Positions 25,079 to 34,011 of a DNA stretch of 64,000 bases are shown here, in pieces; positions within the stretch are counted from its first letter, which is position 1; each line of letters starts with the position of its first letter. Location: NCBI RefSeq assembly GCF_000633635.1, contig NZ_AYPQ01000009.1:64356-128355 (forward strand), read 5' to 3'. The position numbers and the translations under genes are program-made. Source of the DNA: Enterococcus crotali (lineage in GTDB: Bacteria > Bacillota > Bacilli > Lactobacillales > Enterococcaceae). The notes under the pieces are model-generated. The model saw only the letters and a list, made by a program, of their open reading frames with translations, did no database searches and was not told the DNA's origin.

Positions 25079-26461
25079 ATGAATTTCTTTCTTTATTTAT
25101 TACTTGTTGGGGTCAACTTTTTAATGGCTTTCGCAGGTAGGATTCCTGCAAATCCGCATAAAAATATTATTTTAGAAACAACTTTACCTAAAGATAAACT
25201 ACAAGAGGAACAAGTTCTAACCGTCAGTAAAACATACAAAAAGAGGTTACTGCAATGTGCCTTGATTTTCTCTATTGTTGCCCTTCCAATCCTTGTCATC
25301 CCCTATGATTCGCTCGTTATGCTCTATTTTCTGATGATGCTGATTGGGTATATTGGGACTTCTTTTTACCTACAGGTTGTTTACATACGTAAAATGACCA
25401 CGGTAAAAGTTCAAAATAATTGGATTTTACCAATCAGTCCGATTTTAGTCGATACAACATTAGTAGCCAATAAAAATCGCAAATTAATTTCTGTTTGGTG
25501 GTTCTTACCTAGTGTTTTGATTACTCTTTCGGGTTGTCTCTATTCCATTACAACATTTGGATCAGCTAACGGTAATTGGATCATTTGCCTTATTTCTCTT
25601 CTAATGATGGGCATGTTTTTGCTGTTTTATTATTTTATTGCACGTTTTCCTGTTAAGCCGGTCACAAGCGATGAAATGATCAATCAACTGGTCAATGATC
25701 AAATGCGTCATCATTGGTCTGTTTTAATGGCTGTTTCAGCTTTTATTTTAAGCCCTATAGCTTTTCTGGCGATAGGTTCAGTAATGGTTCCTTATGAACA
25801 AATGATGGCATTTTCAATTGGTTATCTGATTCTTATGCTTGTATTTGTGCTCTTTACTTTTTATTATTTATTCTCCTCTAGAAAAAAGCAAGATCAATTG
25901 ATTGCACAAGCAAAAGAGTATCGCTACAGCGACGAGGATCAATATTGGAAATATGGAATCTATATTAATCCAAATGATAAAAGAATCATGGTGCCAGATC
26001 GTGTCGGGATGAATATTTCTGTCAATTTAGGCAGACCTGCTGGAAAATTCACTTTAGGACTAACAGGTATATTGGTTTTGATTGCTCTTGTCGCCGCAAG
26101 TATTCCGATGTTGATCAGTGATTTTTCAAGTAATCCATTTGAATTGACTACGACTCGCAGTAGCATCTACTTATCAGCACCATTGAGTCAGCGCAGACAG
26201 ATCGATTTAAACGATATTGAATCCGTAGAATTGATCAATCATCTGCCTAAAGATAGACTGCGTGTTTACGGAACAGCGACAGAAAATTATTTGACTGGAG
26301 AATTCCAGGTCAATGGTGAACCTGCTTACTTGCTTGTTTTAACGGATAAAAAGCCGATCTTAGCAATCAGGACAAAAAATAAGTTATACTATTATACTAA
26401 TAAAGACAGTACATTAACTGAAAAATACTATCGGAATATCCTAGATATTTTAGGAAGCTGA
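25079..26461 (+). CDS. Multi-spanning membrane protein, DUF5808-like
   Basis: The 460-residue protein has about ten hydrophobic segments and, near residues 290-325, the block YWKYGIYINPNDKRIMVPDR followed by GMNISVNLGRPAGK, which I associate with DUF5808 proteins found beside YtrA-type regulators. A soluble C-terminal part is beta-rich and ends YRNILDILGS. GTG 25070 is an alternative start; ATG 25079 is preferred because AAAAGG stands eight bases before it. Function unknown; coupling to the GntR gene suggests a role in an envelope stress response. Confidence 0.72.
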   Translation: MNFFLYLLLVGVNFLMAFAGRIPANPHKNIILETTLPKDKLQEEQVLTVSKTYKKRLLQCALIFSIVALPILVIPYDSLVMLYFLMMLIGYIGTSFYLQVVYIRKMTTVKVQNNWILPISPILVDTTLVANKNRKLISVWWFLPSVLITLSGCLYSITTFGSANGNWIICLISLLMMGMFLLFYYFIARFPVKPVTSDEMINQLVNDQMRHHWSVLMAVSAFILSPIAFLAIGSVMVPYEQMMAFSIGYLILMLVFVLFTFYYLFSSRKKQDQLIAQAKEYRYSDEDQYWKYGIYINPNDKRIMVPDRVGMNISVNLGRPAGKFTLGLTGILVLIALVAASIPMLISDFSSNPFELTTTRSSIYLSAPLSQRRQIDLNDIESVELINHLPKDRLRVYGTATENYLTGEFQVNGEPAYLLVLTDKKPILAIRTKNKLYYYTNKDSTLTEKYYRNILDILGS

Positions 26462-26634
26462 ATGAGTCATTAGGCTTACATCCACAACAAATTCCCTTAT
26501 TTTAGTAGAAACATCACTTGATACGGAAATAGAGTGGATTATTTTGCTAAAAAATGCTCTATTCTGTCAATTATACTTTGACATATTTCTATTATGTGAT
26601 TAAACTAAGCATAGTGAATAGGAGTGAAGGAATA

Positions 26635-27114
26635 ATGACTGTATTCAGTTTGAGAAAATATCAACAATCTGATCTAAAAGACATACTTGCTATATTTAAC
26701 GGTACTGTTCAAGCAATTAATAAGAAAGACTATACGCAACAACAAATCGAACAATTGATTCAGCTAAACCCTGATTATGAACAATGGCATACTAGACTTT
26801 CGTCTACCTATAGCGTTGTTGCTCTGAATCGAATGGAAGTGATCGGCTTTGGCAATATTACTGATTCTGGTGAGCTTGATTTATTGTATGTAGATAAAAA
26901 ATGGATCGGCTACGGTATCGGAAAAATGCTGGCTAAAGATTTGATAAATCATGCATTAAAAACAGGCGCCAAAGAGCTCACAGTTTACTCTTCGATCACG
27001 GCGAAACCATTCTTTGAATCGCTTGGCTTTGAGTTAGTCGAACAAAAGGTTCAATATCGTAATGGTGTCATGCTGATGAATTATTTGATGGTCTATCGTA
27101 AAGAAACAAAGTAA
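26635..27114 (+). CDS. GNAT-family N-acetyltransferase
   Basis: The frame opens at 26554, but GGAGTGAAGGA before ATG 26635 fixes the start, giving 159 residues. Motifs: FSLRKYQQSDL at the start, VDKKWIGYGIGKMLAKDLINHA (acetyl-CoA pyrophosphate loop) and AKPFFESLGFELVEQK. The substrate is unknown. The gene stands alone and runs towards a bidirectional terminator. Confidence 0.88.
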   Translation: MTVFSLRKYQQSDLKDILAIFNGTVQAINKKDYTQQQIEQLIQLNPDYEQWHTRLSSTYSVVALNRMEVIGFGNITDSGELDLLYVDKKWIGYGIGKMLAKDLINHALKTGAKELTVYSSITAKPFFESLGFELVEQKVQYRNGVMLMNYLMVYRKETK

Positions 27115-27143
27115 TCCGATTGCTTCGTTTCTATCTTTTTACT

Positions 27144-27199
27144 GATACAAAATAGAGGCATTTTCTGAATTATGTTCAGGAATGCCTCTATTTTGTATC
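27144..27199. terminator. Bidirectional terminator
   Basis: GATACAAAATAGAGGCATT pairs perfectly with AATGCCTCTATTTTGTATC around a loop. It serves the convergent acetyltransferase gene and the PTS-aldolase operon. Confidence 0.85.
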
Positions 27200-27209
27200 A
27201 CAGTATTTT

Positions 27210-27827
27210 TTAGTTGCCGTTCTCAACTTTATCTGCCAAATATTCGATCAAAGCACCATAATCAACTTTCTGATAATCTGTAACATCAAATTCATGTAAT
27301 TCACCCAGTTGAAACTGATTATATCCTCTTGCTTCGATTATTTGTTTGAATTGCTCTTTTGTAATATGGTTATCCGCCTTCACACGATTTTCTAAGGTGT
27401 CTCCAAAATGATAGTGGGTCATTAGATGGCTCAGATGTCGATCCGGCTCTAAGTCTCGTTGGTGTCTTCGTTCCCATAATACGTCAAAATCAGCTACTAA
27501 CCGAACCGTAATCACTTCATATTCATAGGTTTCAGCTAATTGGGCTAGTTTCTCTTTTTGCTTATCACTAAACGGGTATTCTGAAACAATCACTTGTTTG
27601 CCAACCTCCATATATAATGCTAAAACATTATAATAAAAGGACCACACTCTTTTTTCTAACTGAGCTTTTTCCATAAGATTGTCAAAACCGACTGAATCAG
27701 CTAACAATTCCTTTCCCTCATCTGGCGTAATCAAAAATAAGTTAGGTATTTGTTCGCGAATTTGTTGGATCAAATAGGTTTTGCCCGTTGCTGGACTTCC
27801 TGCAAGTAAAATCAAATATTTTTTCAT
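27210..27827 (-). CDS. P-loop ATPase/kinase-like protein
   Basis: The 205-residue protein has a Walker A site LLAGSPATGKTYLIQQ near the N-terminus and a later RRHQRDLEPDRH segment like the lid of small kinases. It resembles zeta-toxin-type or adenylylsulfate-kinase-like phosphotransferases. The longer frame would overlap the aldolase; ATG 27827 (MKKYLILL) is five bases after that gene's stop and is chosen. As last gene of a sugar operon it could phosphorylate a substrate of this pathway; that is speculative. Confidence 0.72.
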   Translation of the reverse strand: MKKYLILLAGSPATGKTYLIQQIREQIPNLFLITPDEGKELLADSVGFDNLMEKAQLEKRVWSFYYNVLALYMEVGKQVIVSEYPFSDKQKEKLAQLAETYEYEVITVRLVADFDVLWERRHQRDLEPDRHLSHLMTHYHFGDTLENRVKADNHITKEQFKQIIEARGYNQFQLGELHEFDVTDYQKVDYGALIEYLADKVENGN

Positions 27828-27831
27828 CTGA

Positions 27832-28695
27832 CTAACGTAAATGGATCGGACTTTCAACATTCATGAATAAACCAATCTTGTGTTTGACAATATCGTGACA
27901 GACTTCATTGGCAGGAATAACATTGTAGCGTAAGGACTTGTTGACCGCCGTTTCTTCAAAGGATTCTTTGGCTGTTTTCGTCCAGTTGACTAAAAGCTCT
28001 GTCCCAACGTTAAATTTACGAATACCGTTATTGATCAACTCTGGATAGTCCTCTTCTTTTACCCCTGTTCCACCATGGATCACAAGAGGGATATCAACGA
28101 TTGCATTGATTTCTTTTAATAAGGGGACATTGACTTCTGTCTTGGATTTAAATTGCCCGTGATTCGTTCCAATCGCAATCGCTAACGCGTCGATTCCTGT
28201 TGCCTCTACAAAGGCCAGCGCATCCTCTGGTTTAGTATAAACTTTGTCATCTTCAGCTACATGAATGCCTTCTTCCGTACCGCCGATCGTTCCTAATTCC
28301 CCTTCAACCGAAACGCCTTTTTGATGGGCATATTCCACTACTGCTTTGGTTTTTAAGATATTATCTTTAAACGGTAAATGAGAACCATCATACATAACAG
28401 AAGTATACCCATGATCGATCGCTTCTTTGATGTCATCAAAATTTCTGGCATGATCTAAATGTAATACTGCATCGACCATTTCTTTTTCTGCCATCGTTTT
28501 TACTACGGAAACTAAGACATCATACCCAATATATTTTGCTGTATCCACACTGGTTTGAATAATGATCGGCGCGCCCATCTCTTTTGCTGCTCGAATCATT
28601 TCTGGTAGCATTTCTAAATTGTGAGCGTTAAAAGCGCCTACGGTAAAATTCAATTCTTCTGCTGTTTTCGTAACTTCTTTCAATGTTGTATACAT
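27832..28695 (-). CDS. Class II ketose-bisphosphate aldolase
   Basis: The 287-residue zinc aldolase of the FbaA/GatY/KbaY family has VLHLDHARNF (zinc ligand and catalytic Asp), YDGSHLPF, VEGELGTIGGTEEG, IGTNHGQFK and PLVIHGGTG. It cleaves a 1,6-bisphosphate ketose to two trioses. Its position behind PTS EIIB/EIIC suggests the transported sugar is degraded by a tagatose- or fructose-type route. The exact ketose cannot be read from the sequence. Confidence 0.93.
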   Translation of the reverse strand: MYTTLKEVTKTAEELNFTVGAFNAHNLEMLPEMIRAAKEMGAPIIIQTSVDTAKYIGYDVLVSVVKTMAEKEMVDAVLHLDHARNFDDIKEAIDHGYTSVMYDGSHLPFKDNILKTKAVVEYAHQKGVSVEGELGTIGGTEEGIHVAEDDKVYTKPEDALAFVEATGIDALAIAIGTNHGQFKSKTEVNVPLLKEINAIVDIPLVIHGGTGVKEEDYPELINNGIRKFNVGTELLVNWTKTAKESFEETAVNKSLRYNVIPANEVCHDIVKHKIGLFMNVESPIHLR

Positions 28696-28720
28696 GTATT
28701 TCTCCCCATTCTTTTCAATT

Positions 28721-29122
28721 TTACTGACCGCTGATCGTCACTTTTTTCGCGATTTGCCGCATGTCATCCATTTTATTCATCCACAAGTCGATTCCATCAC
28801 TGTCACCATTTTTGGCAGCTTCAGCTCGTTTTTGATTGTACAAACTCATTAATTTTTTATAGCCCTGACCAATGCTATTTTTACAGGACTGACTTTTTTC
28901 TAATGCCGTGATTGCTTGGTCGATTTCATTTAGTTGTACAAATAATAAACCCATTTTTTCATATTTTTCAGCTAAAGCATTGTCTGCTAATTCTGATGCA
29001 GCGATTTCCGCTGTAACTTGATCGATTTCTTTATGAAGTTCATTTTTTTGTTCCTCTGTCAAAACCGCTTCTACGTCTACTTTCACTAGACTTGTCTTTT
29101 TCTTTTTAAAAAAATCAAACAT
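28721..29122 (-). CDS. Conserved helical protein of a PTS operon, function unknown
   Basis: The 133-residue protein starts with a basic MFDFFKKKKTSLVK and is otherwise helical, with a TPR-like stretch around residues 45-105 (ALAEKYEKMGLLFVQLNEIDQAITALEKSQ). It has no signal peptide or membrane segment. It lies between EIIC and aldolase genes and may be an accessory factor of this PTS. I do not recognise its function. Confidence 0.7.
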   Translation of the reverse strand: MFDFFKKKKTSLVKVDVEAVLTEEQKNELHKEIDQVTAEIAASELADNALAEKYEKMGLLFVQLNEIDQAITALEKSQSCKNSIGQGYKKLMSLYNQKRAEAAKNGDSDGIDLWMNKMDDMRQIAKKVTISGQ

Positions 29123-29136
29123 CGTTCCCCTCCTTT

Positions 29137-30426
29137 TTAAAAGGCCTTCATGATCGGACTAATGATCCAAGCATATAAGAGAGCCGCTGTGACAGTATCT
29201 ACATCCGTCGCTGTAGCGTTGACAAAGCCCATGCTATTGAAAATCGTCACTAATAGTGCGGGCAGTAATGTAATAAAAAAGCCATGTGCGATTCCGCCAA
29301 TGATTGCGCCACGTCTACCACCGACTGCATTTCCAAAAATTCCCGCTGTCCCGCCAGCAAAAAAGTTCGTCAACATGCCTGGTAAAATCATTGCCAAGCC
29401 AAATGTTGGTAAAATGAACATCGCCAAAACGGCCCCAATCGTCGTTGTAATAAAACCTAGAATCACTGCATTTGGGCTATAAGGGAAAAACACTGGGCAG
29501 TCTAACGCCGGAATCGCATTTGGCACTAATTTCATCGCAATCCCTCTAAAGGCTGGTACGATTTCTCCAAGTAATAAACGAACGCCTGCTAGTAAAACAT
29601 AGACACCTACAACAAATTGGATCGCTTGTAAGAAGGCAAACATAATATAATTTTGGTTGCCTGATAAGGTTGAAGCAAATGTTTCACCTGCGAACAACAC
29701 AGTCACGATATATAGCGGCACCATCACAACCATCACAGACAAATACGTATCTTGCAGAAACTCAAACGATTTCGGTAATTTAAGATCTTCCACCGACTTC
29801 TTATTTTCACCACGTTCGCCAAAAATCCATGCAACACCCGCTTCAAATAAATAACCAATGGTACAAAAATGCCCTAGCGCGATATCATCAGAACCAGTTA
29901 TTTTTCTAATAAATGGTTGGGCAATTGCAGGCATTGCAACCGCAAAGACGCCTCCGATAAATCCACCTACAAGAATCAAAACAATCCCACGAAGACCTGC
30001 AAAATAACCAAAAACTGTTGTCATTGTCGCCATCCATAAAATAGCTTGTCCCGTTAAAAAGATATATTTCCATTTTGTAAAGCGAGCAATCAAAATATTA
30101 AACACAAAAATTGCTAAAAAGGTTAACGCAATATCCCGACCTAATCCAAGTTCATTCATCGCCTGTCCGTTGATTGCTTCGATAGAAGGAATAATCCCTT
30201 GCATGTGAAATCCCTCTGTAAAAATTTCCCCAAAATAAGTTAAACTTCCAACGATAATACTAGAACCAGCACTTAATACTTGAAACCCTAACAACGTTTT
30301 TAATGAACCCGATAACACTTGACCAATCGATTTTTTTTGCAAAATCAAGCCCAACATAGCAATCAAGCTGATCGTGATCGATGCCTGTGTCAAAATGTTC
30401 TCGATGATAAAATTAATGACCCCCAT
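29137..30426 (-). CDS. PTS EIIC, ascorbate/SgaT-UlaA family
   Basis: The 429-residue protein has about eleven membrane helices and the UlaA-type features LGFQVLSAGSSIIVGSLTYFG, GHFCTIGYLFEAGVAWIFGE and NAIPALDCPVFFPYSPNAVILGF. It carries the sugar across the membrane while EIIB phosphorylates it. GGAGG stands seven bases before ATG 30426; the gene overlaps the end of the EIIB gene by 14 bases. The UlaA family also transports sugars other than ascorbate, so substrate is open. Confidence 0.9.
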   Translation of the reverse strand: MGVINFIIENILTQASITISLIAMLGLILQKKSIGQVLSGSLKTLLGFQVLSAGSSIIVGSLTYFGEIFTEGFHMQGIIPSIEAINGQAMNELGLGRDIALTFLAIFVFNILIARFTKWKYIFLTGQAILWMATMTTVFGYFAGLRGIVLILVGGFIGGVFAVAMPAIAQPFIRKITGSDDIALGHFCTIGYLFEAGVAWIFGERGENKKSVEDLKLPKSFEFLQDTYLSVMVVMVPLYIVTVLFAGETFASTLSGNQNYIMFAFLQAIQFVVGVYVLLAGVRLLLGEIVPAFRGIAMKLVPNAIPALDCPVFFPYSPNAVILGFITTTIGAVLAMFILPTFGLAMILPGMLTNFFAGGTAGIFGNAVGGRRGAIIGGIAHGFFITLLPALLVTIFNSMGFVNATATDVDTVTAALLYAWIISPIMKAF

Positions 30427-30760
30427 GATAACGCCCTCCATTTATATATTGGTCGCTAAATAGCGCCTTTTGCTTGCAAACTGGTGTGATTTTTTCATCT
30501 ATTTCGGCTTTTGAGACAATATTTTTCAAGTAAATGATCGCCGTTTTTTCTTCATCGATGCTAAATTTTTCAAATTGTGATTGAAAATTTTGAGCGGTAA
30601 TAATGATATCGGGATTCATCGAAACAGCCGATGAGATATCCGTATGCTCTAGTTTGGCTTCTACTCCTTTTTGATTTAATACATCCTCCGCTGCCATCTG
30701 TGCTGCAAAACTACTGCCTAACCCTGCTCCGCAAACAAATAAAATCGTCAGTTTTTTCAT
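30413..30760 (-). CDS. PTS EIIB, ascorbate/lactose-type fold
   Basis: The 115-residue EIIB domain has its phosphorylated cysteine Cys10 in ILFVCGAGLGSSFA. It passes phosphate from an EIIA to the sugar in EIIC. The His-rich C-terminus (GGRYHGGH) is peculiar and is encoded by the overlap with the EIIC gene. The EIIA function probably comes from the C-terminal domain of the regulator upstream or another EIIA in the genome. Confidence 0.9.
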   Translation of the reverse strand: MKKLTILFVCGAGLGSSFAAQMAAEDVLNQKGVEAKLEHTDISSAVSMNPDIIITAQNFQSQFEKFSIDEEKTAIIYLKNIVSKAEIDEKITPVCKQKALFSDQYINGGRYHGGH

Positions 30761-30783
30761 AATGATCCGCTCCAGTCTTTTTA

Positions 30784-32880
30784 TTATTTTGTTTCATTTA
30801 ACGCTTCTTCATATAAAATCGTTTCAAAATCAGCTACATTGCTACAGTTGGTCAAACGCTCTATTTTCGTTTCATCGTTGATCAATTCAATCAAGCTTTT
30901 CATAATATTTAAGTGGGAAAAAGAATCTACTGCTGCCAAACAAAATATGATTTTCACAGGATCATTTTCTTCATTGCCAAACACAACAGGTTCTGCTAAC
31001 GTTGCCACGCTGATGCCTAATTTATTTACACCATCTTCAGGTCGTGCATGGGCTAAAGCGAGGTGTTTTCCCATCACGATATATGGACCAAATTCTTTAA
31101 CAGACCCGACCATCGCAGTTACATACGATTCCTCGATACACTTTTCTTTTAGCAATGGAGAAGCCACTCGTCGAATCGCACTCTCCCAATCTGGACATTT
31201 TTCTAATAACAAGATATCGCTTTTCTTTAAGACATCTTTTAGCATCGGCTGCAACTCCCTTTTATTTATCTTTAAATGGTTCTTATCAAAGGTCTTTTCT
31301 AACTTTTGATAAATCGTACTGGAGATCATTCCACCACTTTCTTTGATCAAGTCAAGCACACGGTAAAACAATTCAGTAGAATCATTGGCATTATTTATTA
31401 GACGTTTATATTGTTTGTTTTGTTCCAAAAAGGCTTGGATATTTTTTCGGCTCTCGACTTTAATGATTGGATCTACAACTAAAATTGGTTTGTCTGGATA
31501 AGTTAAACTAAGCGTTGAAAAAATCAAATCCACATCTAATTTTTTGATCAGATCCATTTCTCCAGTGCTTAAGACCGCTATTACATCCATATTGAATAGT
31601 TCTTTTAAATGCTCAGCTAATAGTCGACCGGTCGCTGTACCATGATTACAAATAACAACCGCCTTATAGGTATACGTCAATTCTTGATTGATCGCACTAA
31701 CAGAGGTTGAAAAATGAATGGTCAAAAAAGCTATTTCATCCTCACTAAGCTCTTTTCTAGTTATTGCTTCAATGGTAGGAGCAAATTTTTCGATCGCAAA
31801 ATAGATATTTCCATAGTATCGTTTAATATTTTCCTTTAAAGGGTTTAAAATCTGAATGTCACTTTTTACTCGGCTGATCAAACCAGCCATATGCCGATAC
31901 AGACCTTCATGGAGTGATTCCTCTTTTTTGGAAAAAGGAATTTTAGTCGTTTGTTCAACAAATTGAATGAGCTGGATCGATAATAATTGCGCTTGTACCC
32001 ACTCTACAGAGTTACTGATACTACCTGTATTGAAGGATTCCAACATAAAAATAATATAGTTTGTTTCAGATATCGGTGGTCTCACTGCAAGTTTTTGGCA
32101 CAGATTGTCAACAAATGCTTGAAGCTTATTTTGACCTGTATCAACTATTTCCCACGAAGAGTCAACGATCAATTCTTGTTTTAAATAGCGGCTTAGCCAA
32201 ATAGCAGTAAACATGACCAATTGATTGCGGTAGAGATCTTCTCTTGAAGAAATCGTCTGATGATAGACATGATCGATTTCCTTTAATATATTCTTAGGAA
32301 TATAACGAAATAAATATTTTTCTGGTGTACTCAAGCCAACTTCATTTCCATCAAGAAACCGTAAACTATCAATGGATCGATTGATCACATCATAAATCAT
32401 GGTTCGGATCGTTCGCTCTGATCCTTTTAAGATGATTCCTTGTTTAGGAATACTCAGTACTTCGATGCCATACTCTAAAAGAATCGTTCTGACCCTGCGC
32501 ATGTCTTCATCCATTGTGCTTTTTGAGATTTGATACTCTGATTCTTTTTGATATAAAAACACAGGCCGTTCCGCTAAAGCAAAAGCTAAAATCAGGTCAA
32601 AAATTCGTTCTTCTCGATTCAAGTAATCCAATTCATTTTTCTCATCAATACAGACAGACAATAATTCCCTTTCCTTTTGATCAAGATTTAAACACATACC
32701 TCTATTTCGGATCGTTTTAATTTCAGGTAATGTCCGTTCATCAAGAAACTCGTTGATTTCCTTGATTTCATTCCTGATCGTTCTGTTACTGATTTGAAAA
32801 TCTTCGCTTAACTCGCCAAGAGTCAAAGGATAATCCGACCAAATAAAGCGTTTAAAAATTTGTACTGTTCGATCTTTCAT
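30784..32880 (-). CDS. PRD-containing transcriptional regulator with EIIA-like domain
   Basis: The 698-residue protein has N-terminal helix-turn-helix domains (PLTLGELSEDFQISNRTIRNEIKEIN), two PTS regulation domains with conserved His (one near AFLTIHFSTSV), an EIIB-like part (VVICNHGTATGRLLAEHL) and a C-terminal EIIA domain with HARPEDGVNKLGISV, whose His is the expected phosphorylation site. It is a BglG/MtlR/LicR-type activator controlled by PTS phosphorylation. The start ATG 32880 (MKDRTVQ) has AAGGAGAG before it; the frame is open to 32952. It heads the PTS-aldolase operon. Confidence 0.9.
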   Translation of the reverse strand: MKDRTVQIFKRFIWSDYPLTLGELSEDFQISNRTIRNEIKEINEFLDERTLPEIKTIRNRGMCLNLDQKERELLSVCIDEKNELDYLNREERIFDLILAFALAERPVFLYQKESEYQISKSTMDEDMRRVRTILLEYGIEVLSIPKQGIILKGSERTIRTMIYDVINRSIDSLRFLDGNEVGLSTPEKYLFRYIPKNILKEIDHVYHQTISSREDLYRNQLVMFTAIWLSRYLKQELIVDSSWEIVDTGQNKLQAFVDNLCQKLAVRPPISETNYIIFMLESFNTGSISNSVEWVQAQLLSIQLIQFVEQTTKIPFSKKEESLHEGLYRHMAGLISRVKSDIQILNPLKENIKRYYGNIYFAIEKFAPTIEAITRKELSEDEIAFLTIHFSTSVSAINQELTYTYKAVVICNHGTATGRLLAEHLKELFNMDVIAVLSTGEMDLIKKLDVDLIFSTLSLTYPDKPILVVDPIIKVESRKNIQAFLEQNKQYKRLINNANDSTELFYRVLDLIKESGGMISSTIYQKLEKTFDKNHLKINKRELQPMLKDVLKKSDILLLEKCPDWESAIRRVASPLLKEKCIEESYVTAMVGSVKEFGPYIVMGKHLALAHARPEDGVNKLGISVATLAEPVVFGNEENDPVKIIFCLAAVDSFSHLNIMKSLIELINDETKIERLTNCSNVADFETILYEEALNETK

Positions 32881-32965
32881 CTGCTTCTCTCCTTGCTTGA
32901 TTTCATTATATAGTGGTGTAGAGCAATTGATTAGTGGAGATTGTTGCAACATTTCTTGGCAAAAA

Positions 32966-32979
32966 TGTAAGCGCGAACA
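32966..32979 (-). promoter_or_regulatory. Catabolite-responsive (cre) site
   Basis: TGTAAGCGCGAACA matches the cre consensus TGWNANCGNTNWCA at 13 of 14 positions and lies about 90 bases before the PRD regulator start, so CcpA control of the PTS operon is likely. Confidence 0.65.
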
Positions 32980-33019
32980 TTTTCAAAAAAACGAATTGTT
33001 GCCTTTTTAGTATACAAAA

Positions 33020-33058
33020 AAAGAGTGGTCAAAACTAAAACAGTTTTGACCACTCTTT
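33020..33058. terminator. Terminator after copZ
   Basis: AAAGAGTGGTCAAAACT pairs perfectly with AGTTTTGACCACTCTTT around a five-base loop; the minus-strand side ends in TTTTTTTG. Confidence 0.82.
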
Positions 33059-33096
33059 ACATTAGAATAAACTATCTTTTTTCGCAGCCTATTTTT

Positions 33097-33297
33097 TTAA
33101 GCCACAGTAAATTTAGTTTCTGATAATGAGTTTTGCAGCTCATCATTTGAAATTTCTCTATCACTCGTTACAGATGCTGATTTTTTTTCTAAGTCAACAG
33201 TTGCTGATTGCACACCTGCAATTTTTTCAAAATTTTCTTTGACGATAGTCACGCAACCGTCACATTTCATTCCGTTGATCGTTACTGTTTTTTCCAT
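33097..33297 (-). CDS. copZ: Copper chaperone CopZ
   Basis: The 66-residue heavy-metal-associated domain protein starts MEKTVTINGMKCDGCVTIV; the MxCxxC motif binds Cu(I). The frame is open further upstream, but ATG 33297 with AAGGAGTG before it gives the canonical length. It would hand copper to CopY and to exporting ATPases. It follows copY by 35 bases. The ATPase genes usual in this operon are missing; a terminator follows at once. Confidence 0.92.
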   Translation of the reverse strand: MEKTVTINGMKCDGCVTIVKENFEKIAGVQSATVDLEKKSASVTSDREISNDELQNSLSETKFTVA

Positions 33298-33332
33298 TGA
33301 TAAACACTCCTTATATTTTTTATGGTATTGAT

Positions 33333-33779
33333 TTAACGAGCTAGATGACACTGACATTGACCAGGTATACAGTTACAAGGCACGGTGTCCACAGCTGATT
33401 TTCGTTTTTCTTTCAGTAAGGTTTCCAATTCATCGATATCGTTAAAACTTAACAAGCTTTCATTGATGATTGTTTCAAGGACTTTCCCAACTTTTTTACT
33501 GCATACTTTTGTCAGCATTTCCTCTGAAAGGGCCTCAATGCTTTTGCGCTCTTCAACTAAAGGAAAGTAGGTAAATTTATTGCCGTTACGCTTCGTTCCA
33601 AGCATACCTTTATCGACTAAACGGCTCAATAATGTTTTGACGGTAGTGCTTTTCCATTCAGTTTTTTCATTGAGGATATCCGTCACTTCTTTACTTGTCG
33701 TTTCCCCCGTTGCCCAAGCAACGCGCATGACTTCCCATTCTGCGTCAGTGATACTTAAAGCTTTTTTCTTTTCTGACAT
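33333..33779 (-). CDS. copY: Copper-responsive repressor CopY
   Basis: The 148-residue BlaI/CopY-family repressor has a winged helix (ITDAEWEVMRVAWATGETTSKEVTDIL, TTVKTLLSRLVDKGML) and the CxCxxxxCxC metal motif CNCIPGQCQC near the C-terminus. In this family Cu(I) replaces zinc there and releases the DNA. ATG 33779 (MSEKKK) is preferred over the upstream start at 33818; AAAGGAG precedes it. A cop-box-like palindrome lies 43 bases upstream. Confidence 0.93.
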   Translation of the reverse strand: MSEKKKALSITDAEWEVMRVAWATGETTSKEVTDILNEKTEWKSTTVKTLLSRLVDKGMLGTKRNGNKFTYFPLVEERKSIEALSEEMLTKVCSKKVGKVLETIINESLLSFNDIDELETLLKEKRKSAVDTVPCNCIPGQCQCHLAR

Positions 33780-33821
33780 AAAAAGTCTCCTTTTTATTGT
33801 TTTCTTGTCATATCGCAATTA

Positions 33822-33835
33822 ACTACATACGTAGT
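33822..33835 (-). promoter_or_regulatory. cop-box-like operator
   Basis: ACTACATACGTAGT is a palindrome with arms ACTAC/GTAGT. Its inner ten bases read TACGTATGTA on the minus strand, one mismatch from the CopY consensus TACANNTGTA. It lies 43 bases before the copY start. Confidence 0.65.
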
Positions 33836-33904
33836 CAACCTATGCATTAATAATAGCTCTTTTTTTGGTGTTTGTCAAAGAGAAGATTTTAATTGAATAC
33901 AATG

Positions 33905-34006
33905 CAAGTGGGTGGGACATAACTCTTCGAGTCATATCCCACCCACTTAAAATCCAGATAAACGTTAGGAGCAGAAGCAATCACGTCTGTCTCATCCTCT
34001 AGTACT
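33905..34006 (-). repeat. Dispersed palindromic repeat, copy D, with terminator hairpin
   Basis: AAGTGGGTGGGA and its complement (33906-33948) form a strong hairpin just behind the transketolase stop codon, and AATCCAGATAAACG..GGAGCAGAAGCAATC follows as in copies A and B. The hairpin may end the long operon. Confidence 0.65.
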
Positions 34007-34011
34007 CTTTA

